Origin: a virus
IMG/VR virus record: IMGVR_UViG_3300017989_000184
Location: 1-43,586 of that record
Direction: 5' to 3' (one strand)
Length of the DNA stretch: 43,586 nucleotides
Shown: in pieces, positions 38,859 through 43,586 of the stretch
Layout of the letters: each line of letters begins with the position of its first letter
Position numbering within the stretch: position 1 is the first letter of the stretch
Notes under the pieces: generated by a model
What the model saw: only the letters and a program-made list of their open reading frames with translations
What the model was told of the DNA's origin: nothing
Database searches by the model: none
Position numbers and translations under genes: made by a program

Positions 38859-40700
38859 TTAAACTCCTTTCCCGCGCACGCCGCGCCGTTTTGGAGGGCG
38901 TCGCTGGTAGTTCGGAATGAAATTTAAATTATTTTCTGCGAGTTTCGCAAGGTCCAGATTTAGGATACCAAGTGCAACGAGTGAATAGCAGTAGCAGTCA
39001 AGGGCTTCATTTCTTTTCCCGGCAGGTAAAACCCATTGAAACCGGGGCATACCGGATGATATGCGCTTGATCTTTTTTTCAGCCGTCAGCTGCTTGAAAT
39101 AATCCTCGTCAAATTCAGCCGGGAAATGGATAAACCCCGGACCCGGTTGAGCGATTTTTAATCTTGAGTAAAGCACGTCCTTTGCCTGATCTGTCCCGAT
39201 CTGAAAAAGAGCGCATTTTTTTCTATTCCCGCGCGTTGCCTTTCCGACGATCGGGCGACCCGGTCCAGCTATTCCCTTGCCAGCAAATACCCGCCTGAAT
39301 TCTCGCTCTTTACAGAATTCATATACATTGTCAGTCGCAAATCCTGAATCGACAACGGTGCAGGCGATCACAAATTGCTCGCCCCCAGCCCCGTGCCATG
39401 TTCTTAAAAGATACTGATCGAGAAGGTCCCATACACTACCCGGCGTTTTCGGATCGACCTCTGGATCTCCGGGGAAAACGTCGTGGCTGAGTACCCAGCT
39501 TTCAAATCGATCTCCATAGCCGACCGTGCTGCATTCAATTCTGTCGTTTTGAATATCGACGCCAGCGCATAGAACGAGCGCCCCCGGCTGGACGGGCGCA
39601 ATAAATTTTTCGCGGCGCCTCATAAGCCAGTTATGATTAATTGACTCCATAGACGGATCGAAAGTTTCGCCAAGTACGGTGTTTACCCATACCTTCATTT
39701 TCTCCGGGTCCCCTATAGCGTCAAGATGATCGTCAACCGCGTTCAGCCATGAGTACCAGCCGAGCGGAGAATACAGGGCGGACAGGTGGAAACCGGCGAT
39801 CCCGGATTCCGGGTTGTGCTTTCTCCATTCGCCATTGGTCAGCATCCAAGTTTTGTGATGTTCGCGGATTTCCTCTTTGCAGTGTTCGCATTCAAGGAAA
39901 ATAGAGGCGGGATCGGCGGTCCCGTTTTCGCGGCGTTTAAATTTTATGCTCTGCCATTTTATGATCTGCTTTTCTTTGCAGAACGGGCATGGGACATAAT
40001 AATATCGCTGGTCTGATTTCAGGAAATCTTTTTCAATATATGACGCCCCGGCGATCGTCGGAGTTGAAAGAGAATAGACCTTTGCTTTCTGAAAGTTTGT
40101 TGTCCTCTTAACCGCGATATCGATCGGCGATCCCTCCGCGCCCTGAAAACCAACGGACTCCGGGGCGCGGTCCTTTTCGTCAAATATCAAAATCCTGATC
40201 GATTTCGAGGCCAGCGGGTTCGGGCTATTCATTCCGACCATTGAAAGCGATCCGCCGGGGAAGCCCTTTTTTAAAATCCTGTTTTTGGAGTCGCGAGATT
40301 TTGCCGGTGGTATCCGGCGCCTGACCTCGTCCGTCGCGTCGATCGATTTCTGGAGCTTTTCTTCTGAAAATTCCCGGACGGTTTCGACGGTCGGCTGCGC
40401 GTATAAAATCCGGCAAGGATCGTGCGCGATATGGAAAAAAATCAAAATCTTTGCGGACTCTGTCGCGCCTATCTGCGATCCCTTCATGAAAACAACGTGC
40501 CGATATTTAGAATTCGGGGAGAGCGCGCTTAAAATTTCTTTGAGGTATGGGGTCCGGCTGGTCCTCCAGATTCCGGGCTCCGGTTCTTCTTCTGGAATAT
40601 AGTAATGACCGTCAGCCCATTCCCATATTTCGAAATCTGGAGGCGGGGCAAGAGATTCAAAAAACGTCGCCGCGAGCGACCTGTCAAGAATTGTCGTCAT
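38859..40700 (-). CDS. terL: Terminase large subunit, GpA type (613 aa)
   Basis: This is a lambda GpA-type packaging motor. The ATPase has a Walker A-like KGSQIGATES (73-82) and acidic Walker B ILIFDEKDR; the C-terminal nuclease region contains LCAGVDIQNDRIECSTVGYG (metal-binding Asp) and ACTVVDSGFATD. A zinc ribbon is visible (CPFCKEKQII ... CEHCKEEI). GpA-type terminases cut at a cos site or pac-like site and pump DNA into the head. It follows the Nu1-like small subunit, with a 17-base overlap. No frameshift or truncation is seen. Confidence 0.93.
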   Translation of the reverse strand: MTTILDRSLAATFFESLAPPPDFEIWEWADGHYYIPEEEPEPGIWRTSRTPYLKEILSALSPNSKYRHVVFMKGSQIGATESAKILIFFHIAHDPCRILYAQPTVETVREFSEEKLQKSIDATDEVRRRIPPAKSRDSKNRILKKGFPGGSLSMVGMNSPNPLASKSIRILIFDEKDRAPESVGFQGAEGSPIDIAVKRTTNFQKAKVYSLSTPTIAGASYIEKDFLKSDQRYYYVPCPFCKEKQIIKWQSIKFKRRENGTADPASIFLECEHCKEEIREHHKTWMLTNGEWRKHNPESGIAGFHLSALYSPLGWYSWLNAVDDHLDAIGDPEKMKVWVNTVLGETFDPSMESINHNWLMRRREKFIAPVQPGALVLCAGVDIQNDRIECSTVGYGDRFESWVLSHDVFPGDPEVDPKTPGSVWDLLDQYLLRTWHGAGGEQFVIACTVVDSGFATDNVYEFCKEREFRRVFAGKGIAGPGRPIVGKATRGNRKKCALFQIGTDQAKDVLYSRLKIAQPGPGFIHFPAEFDEDYFKQLTAEKKIKRISSGMPRFQWVLPAGKRNEALDCYCYSLVALGILNLDLAKLAENNLNFIPNYQRRPPKRRGVRGKGV

Positions 40701-41262
40701 CTAATTTTGTTTGAGATAGAGCCGTTAGGGCTTTTTTGATTTCGGTCGTGAGAATTTCGTTGCAGGCGAGTATATCCGTTTCGGCTGCGACGATCGCGGC
40801 GACCCGGTCCGGGATATTTAGAAGATGTTTCGAGATTTCGCGCCCACAATGATAAAAGGTTACGCGGACCAAGTCGCGGCGCACTAAGGTTTTTTCCTTT
40901 TCCTCCAGCTCCAGCTTCGCGATCTTTGCCTGCATAATTTCTTTTGCAGCTCGCGCCTTATGGTACTGGTCTGCGGTCCCGTCCATTCCGGGGATATCGG
41001 GATCGTCTTGCTTATCGCCCTTGTTATAAGTCGGCTGAGCGCCTTTGCCCTTCTCTTTTCGAGTGGCCCGGTGTCCGGGGCGGGTCCGATTAGACCAGTG
41101 AGCCTTACACTTTTCAGGATCAAAGCGATAAAGGGTCCTCTGCCCCCTCTTTTCAATTCTTTCTGGTTTAATCCGTCCATATTTTACCGCGTCCTGAACC
41201 GCCCGAAGAGTGACGCCAATAATTCTTGACAACTCCCGCATGGATACAAGCTTATCTGCCAA
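40684..41262 (-). CDS. terS: Terminase small subunit, Nu1-like (192 aa)
   Basis: The N-terminus carries a winged helix (MRELSRIIGVTLRAVQDAVKYGRIKPERI, in part), as in lambda Nu1, which binds the packaging site. A charged linker (KEKGKGAQPTYNKGDKQDD) and a helical C-terminal half (AKEIMQAKIAKLELEEKEK ... REISKHLLNIPDRVAAIV) follow, which would bind the large subunit. The start is TTG 41262 (MADKLVS), with GAAGGAAT upstream; it overlaps the preceding gene. The family assignment rests on pattern and position. Confidence 0.85.
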   Translation of the reverse strand: MADKLVSMRELSRIIGVTLRAVQDAVKYGRIKPERIEKRGQRTLYRFDPEKCKAHWSNRTRPGHRATRKEKGKGAQPTYNKGDKQDDPDIPGMDGTADQYHKARAAKEIMQAKIAKLELEEKEKTLVRRDLVRVTFYHCGREISKHLLNIPDRVAAIVAAETDILACNEILTTEIKKALTALSQTKLDDDNS

Positions 41263-41470
41263 GGTGAAATTCCTTCATTAAAGAAAACATATCAGCGATA
41301 TCCGGGAACCTTGACATTTTATTTACTGCCTTAATCCATTGATCGGCGGGTATTTTTACCATGAAATAATTCCCCTCCCCGTCGAAATCCATGAAATCAA
41401 TTTGAACCGCGCCGTCCGCAAGTCGCTTGAATCTCAAGTTTTCATTTGCCTTGAATTCCTGCTCTGCCAT
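41252..41470 (-). CDS. Small hypothetical protein between radical SAM and terminase genes (72 aa)
   Basis: The start is set at ATG 41470 (MAEQEFKANENLRF), because AAAAGGATC lies directly upstream and the radical SAM stop is one base earlier; a longer frame to 41563 would lie inside that gene. The protein is a mixed alpha/beta unit (VQIDFMDFDGEGNYFMVKIPADQWIKAVNKMSRF). No family recognised. It is coupled with the radical SAM and terminase genes. Confidence 0.6.
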   Translation of the reverse strand: MAEQEFKANENLRFKRLADGAVQIDFMDFDGEGNYFMVKIPADQWIKAVNKMSRFPDIADMFSLMKEFHLGR

Positions 41471-41471
41471 T

Positions 41472-42680
41472 TCATGATCCTTTTTTATACCAGAACTTGA
41501 CCTCGTCCTGATAATCGGTTTCAATGACCTTAGTTGAGTATAGAGCCTTATGGACAATTTCAATATCCTTTTCTTTTGATAATGCTTTCATTGAGTCATA
41601 TTGATCCCGGTCGATACAAAGGCTGGTCCCGATCCTCCAGAGAGCGTGCGCCGGGTACTTACATTGAAAAAATCTGACGCGCTTATTTCGATAAACCGAA
41701 ATCTGAAACATCTTGTCTATGAATTTTTTATCAAGATAGTTTTCAGTTTTAATGTCATGCCGACATTTGAAAAGCGGAGTAAACATTTGATATTCAAGAT
41801 TTGTGAATTTTATAAAAACGCGAGGCCGGACATTGTCGCCCCACGGAATTTCACTGAATAAATTATACCAATCTCGGCGCGGGTCCATGCCGCCGATACA
41901 AAAGAACTGGACCTCCACGCCGAAGCGTTCCGCGAGAACGATCGCCTTGTAGAAATCCTCGTCCGGGAAAGGCTTGCCATATTTCTTTCTATTCTCCGGC
42001 GTCGCAAATTCCAGACCCATTCGGACCAGCCGCGTCTTGCAAGATTTCAATTTTATAAAATCCTTGAGCATCATATCTTTTACCGGGGTATATCTGTAAT
42101 CCTCTCCGTATTCATTTGAGATCACGGTAAGAAATCCCTTGCCCTTTACTGACGCCGTCGCGCGCTTGATCCTCATTTCATTATTTTTCTGGTGCTTATT
42201 TGTCCACGACGTAAAACAAAACCTGCATTTATTTTTGCAGCCGGTCCCGCCCCAATAATAAAAGGTCCGGGTATTAACCTGAACGACGTGGCATTTTTCC
42301 CACTCGATCAGTGTTGACGGCGTGAGCGTTCCGGGCTTTCCACGGTAATAAACACAATCGAGATTCCGCATTTCGCTTTCGTTTTTACATTTGAAAAATT
42401 CAAATCCCTGTCCGACGTTTACGATATCAGCGAAGATCGCGCAGGCTTTATAATAGAAAGCGAAGTGTCCGCCGACCGCGATCCGCTGATCGGGGTGATA
42501 GTGCCTGATTTTTTCGAGATCGGCGAGGCCGGTGACGTCACACAAGGAAACGAGAATCATTTCCGCGCGTGCCGGGTCCGGGGTCACGTCATGCCGATTT
42601 AATTTTGCGAGCCGTTCCAGTAGTGAAAAAGTATAATGCTTATTTGTCCCGCCAACGTTTTTATGAATGTAAAATATCAT
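41472..42680 (-). CDS. Radical SAM enzyme with B12-domain-like N-terminus (402 aa)
   Basis: The cluster-binding motif C148-x3-C152-x2-C155 (GTGCKNKCRFCFTSW) identifies a radical SAM enzyme: it would bind a 4Fe-4S cluster and cleave S-adenosylmethionine to start radical chemistry. The N-terminal 120 residues have the pattern of a cobalamin-binding-like Rossmann domain (ARAEMILVSLCDVTGLADLEKI, IAVGGHFAFYY, IVNVGQGFEFF), but the DxHxxG motif that ligates cobalamin is absent, so B12 use is doubtful. LVRMGLEFATPENRKKYGKPFPDEDFYKAIVLAERFGVEV (in part) fits the TIM-barrel part. The substrate is unknown. It is coupled by a 20-base overlap to the ParB-like gene and precedes the terminase genes. Confidence 0.85.
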   Translation of the reverse strand: MIFYIHKNVGGTNKHYTFSLLERLAKLNRHDVTPDPARAEMILVSLCDVTGLADLEKIRHYHPDQRIAVGGHFAFYYKACAIFADIVNVGQGFEFFKCKNESEMRNLDCVYYRGKPGTLTPSTLIEWEKCHVVQVNTRTFYYWGGTGCKNKCRFCFTSWTNKHQKNNEMRIKRATASVKGKGFLTVISNEYGEDYRYTPVKDMMLKDFIKLKSCKTRLVRMGLEFATPENRKKYGKPFPDEDFYKAIVLAERFGVEVQFFCIGGMDPRRDWYNLFSEIPWGDNVRPRVFIKFTNLEYQMFTPLFKCRHDIKTENYLDKKFIDKMFQISVYRNKRVRFFQCKYPAHALWRIGTSLCIDRDQYDSMKALSKEKDIEIVHKALYSTKVIETDYQDEVKFWYKKGS

Positions 42681-43308
42681 TAATTACCTCTATCAATTTT
42701 TCTTGCAGTTTCAAGTTGACCTCAGTTTTTTTGTCCTCATTCGCTGCCATGAAATCGCAGAACTCCATGATCCGATCGGAGTCCCCCTTGTCCTTAATAG
42801 TAAAAGTATATTTGTTTATCCAGATGATCATATTTTTTCCGGGATTCCGCATGGCCCCCTCGTGCGTTCCGCCGACCCCATCATTGAGCTCGATTTCGAG
42901 ATCTCCCATAAGCCCGTCAATTTCTTCCTTTGAAAATCCTGTCAGGTTCAGGTCGAAGCCGTCCGTTTTCAGCTCGTCCATTATTGACTTGAGCAGCGTT
43001 TCGTCATAGGGCTGACCCTCCCCGAGCCGGTTGTCTGCCAGAAGATAAGCCTTGCGCCGGGCAACCGGGATATGGTCGAGGTTAATTGTCGGCACCTCGG
43101 CGATCTTTAGGTCCTTTGCTGCCAGAATACGACCATGCCCCGCCCAGACCTTGTTTTCGCTATCAATCAGGACCGGATTGTTGAACCCGAACTCCACGAT
43201 CGACGCGGCGATCTGCGCGACCTGTTCAGTTGTATGGATTTTGGGGTTGCGCTCAAAGGGCTGCAGATCCTTGAGCTTTTTAATTTGGATTTTATCTACA
43301 AGCTTCAC
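42661..43308 (-). CDS. ParB/Srx-fold protein (215 aa)
   Basis: Residues 10-95 form the ParB N-terminal (sulfiredoxin-like) domain: LKDLQPFERNPKIHT, ASIVEFGFNNPVLID, the nucleotide-binding GHGR (57-60), and KIAEVPTINLDHI. Residues 88-135 (YLLADNRLGEGQPYDETLLKSIMDEL ... LTGFSKEEIDGL) are the extension seen in phage ParB-methyltransferase proteins. The methyltransferase domain itself is missing here; about 75 residues of unrelated helical C-terminus take its place. Related phage ParB-fold proteins are found with DNA methylases or PAPS-reductase-like enzymes (IbrA/IbrB); here the partner is a radical SAM enzyme. The start is GTG 43308, the first gene of the late operon. Confidence 0.85.
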   Translation of the reverse strand: MKLVDKIQIKKLKDLQPFERNPKIHTTEQVAQIAASIVEFGFNNPVLIDSENKVWAGHGRILAAKDLKIAEVPTINLDHIPVARRKAYLLADNRLGEGQPYDETLLKSIMDELKTDGFDLNLTGFSKEEIDGLMGDLEIELNDGVGGTHEGAMRNPGKNMIIWINKYTFTIKDKGDSDRIMEFCDFMAANEDKKTEVNLKLQEKLIEVINDILHS

Positions 43309-43419
43309 GGTTGACCCGCCCTTTCTGGAAAATGGTTGAATTGTCCGGGGAATCCGCCGGCCTCCGCCCTCCGGGTGGCGACTCGGCGCGGCAGCTGCCG
43401 GGGTCCCCGGCTATTTTCC
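43309..43419 (-). other. GC-rich leader of the late operon
   Basis: About 105 bases lie between the expected start point (near 43,413) and GTG 43308. The stretch is very GC-rich and can form several hairpins. The perfect palindrome CCGGGGTCCCCGG (43398-43410) lies at its 5' end and GCAGCTGC (43391-43398) next to it. No open frame is supported. It may be a structured mRNA leader. Confidence 0.5.
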
Positions 43420-43448
43420 AATATACTCAAAGAGACGAGACTCGTCAA
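43420..43448 (-). promoter_or_regulatory. Strong leftward promoter of the late operon
   Basis: On the minus strand the -35 is TTGACG (43448-43443) and the -10 is TATATT (43425-43420) with 17 bases between. It lies about 110 bases before GTG 43308 of the ParB-like gene. The spacer and -35 are overlapped by GACGAGT heptads, so binding of a repressor there would block polymerase. Confidence 0.75.
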
Positions 43449-43468
43449 CTGGAAACTCGTCACTCGTC
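43434..43468. promoter_or_regulatory. Operator-like heptad array (GACGAGT repeats)
   Basis: ACTCGTC (the complement of GACGAGT) occurs at 43440-43446, 43455-43461 and 43462-43468; the last two are directly adjacent. In addition GACGAG-A-CTCGTC (43434-43446) is a perfect 6-bp inverted repeat around one base. The array covers the -35 region and spacer of the late promoter. Contiguous seven-base direct and inverted repeats are the site type of ribbon-helix-helix repressors such as omega/CopG (family knowledge). Confidence 0.7.
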
Positions 43469-43490
43469 TGTGAACGATTTGTAAAATGGC

Positions 43491-43586
43491 ATGATCTCAT
43501 TGACGACAAACGGCCGGAATTTTCAGGCGCCGCGGCTTCAAAGTGGCTGGAATGATTCAAAATCGCAAACTACAAAGAGGATGGGC
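43491..43586 (+). other. Rightward open frame running off the window end
   Basis: After an in-frame TAA (43482-43484), an open frame with ATG 43491 and ATG 43581 runs to the last base. If the window ends are contiguous it joins in frame to the partial gene at 1-210. Ribosome binding sites for either start are poor: AAGAGG abuts ATG 43581 and none is seen before 43491. Another frame in the same strand (ending TGA at 43552-43554) is also open. Nothing firmer can be said of this stretch. Confidence 0.3.

Noticed and set aside
43434-43468. Repeats considered as a CRISPR array or replication iterons
   Set aside because: Units are seven bases, with no spacers of fixed length, and they sit on a promoter; an operator explains them better.
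21-43586. tRNA genes
   Set aside because: No cloverleaf-like stretch with the T-loop GTTCGAAT-type pattern was noticed in the intergenic regions.

Overview
The window reads as an essentially complete genome, or nearly so, of a tailed phage with a contractile tail (myovirus type), or an excised prophage. Its head genes are lambda-like: Nu1/GpA terminase, GpW-like joining protein, lambda-type portal, ClpP-fold protease with a nested scaffold, decoration protein D and capsid E. Its tail is Mu-like: sheath gpL, tube gpM, gp41-type chaperone, tape measure, gpN, gpP, gp45, gp46, gp47 and gp48. No bacterial housekeeping gene is present. I see no integrase, no Mu transposase (A/B) and no classical CI/C repressor, so lifestyle cannot be read from the sequence. 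The contractile tail and the YkuD/M15 peptidoglycan enzymes suggest a Gram-negative host; nothing fixes the species. No tRNA, rRNA, CRISPR array or insertion sequence was found.

Layout: genes from 1 to about 14,007 run rightward and are early/replication genes; genes from about 14,107 to 43,308 run leftward and are late genes. The two blocks converge on a strong hairpin at 14,038-14,069. The right edge (43,309-43,586) holds a strong leftward promoter overlapped by a small array of GACGAGT heptads. This is what one expects between divergent early and late operons if the two window ends are contiguous.

Early region, unit 1 (1-8,117): small unknowns, a ribbon-helix-helix protein, a CHC2-TOPRIM-ATPase primase/helicase, an HNH-type zinc protein, an MT-A70 adenine methyltransferase, a family X nucleotidyltransferase (Pol beta type), a VRR-NUC nuclease and an SF2 helicase, ending at a good intrinsic terminator. 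Early region, unit 2 (8,184-14,051): a near-consensus promoter drives a small gene, a DnaJ-like gene with no canonical start codon, and a recombination module (Cas4/RecB-like PD-(D/E)XK nuclease, Bet annealase, Rad50-like ATPase with zinc hook). After these come an excisionase-like HTH protein and an HNH endonuclease in a locally AT-richer stretch.

Late region, read leftward from 43,308: a ParB/Srx-fold protein and a radical SAM enzyme head the operon, followed by terminase, head genes, head-tail joining genes, sheath, tube, tail chaperone (with a -1 frameshift site), tape measure and baseplate. Three long beta-helix spike-like genes sit between gp45 and gp46, which are neighbours in Mu. Then come a duplicated gp46, gp47, gp48, a tail fibre and a lysis cassette.

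Most notable: the ParB-radical SAM pair at the head of the late operon, the start-less gene reachable only by frameshifting, the DnaJ-like gene with an apparent AUA start, the operator array on the late promoter, and the mosaic spike region with an AT-rich import.
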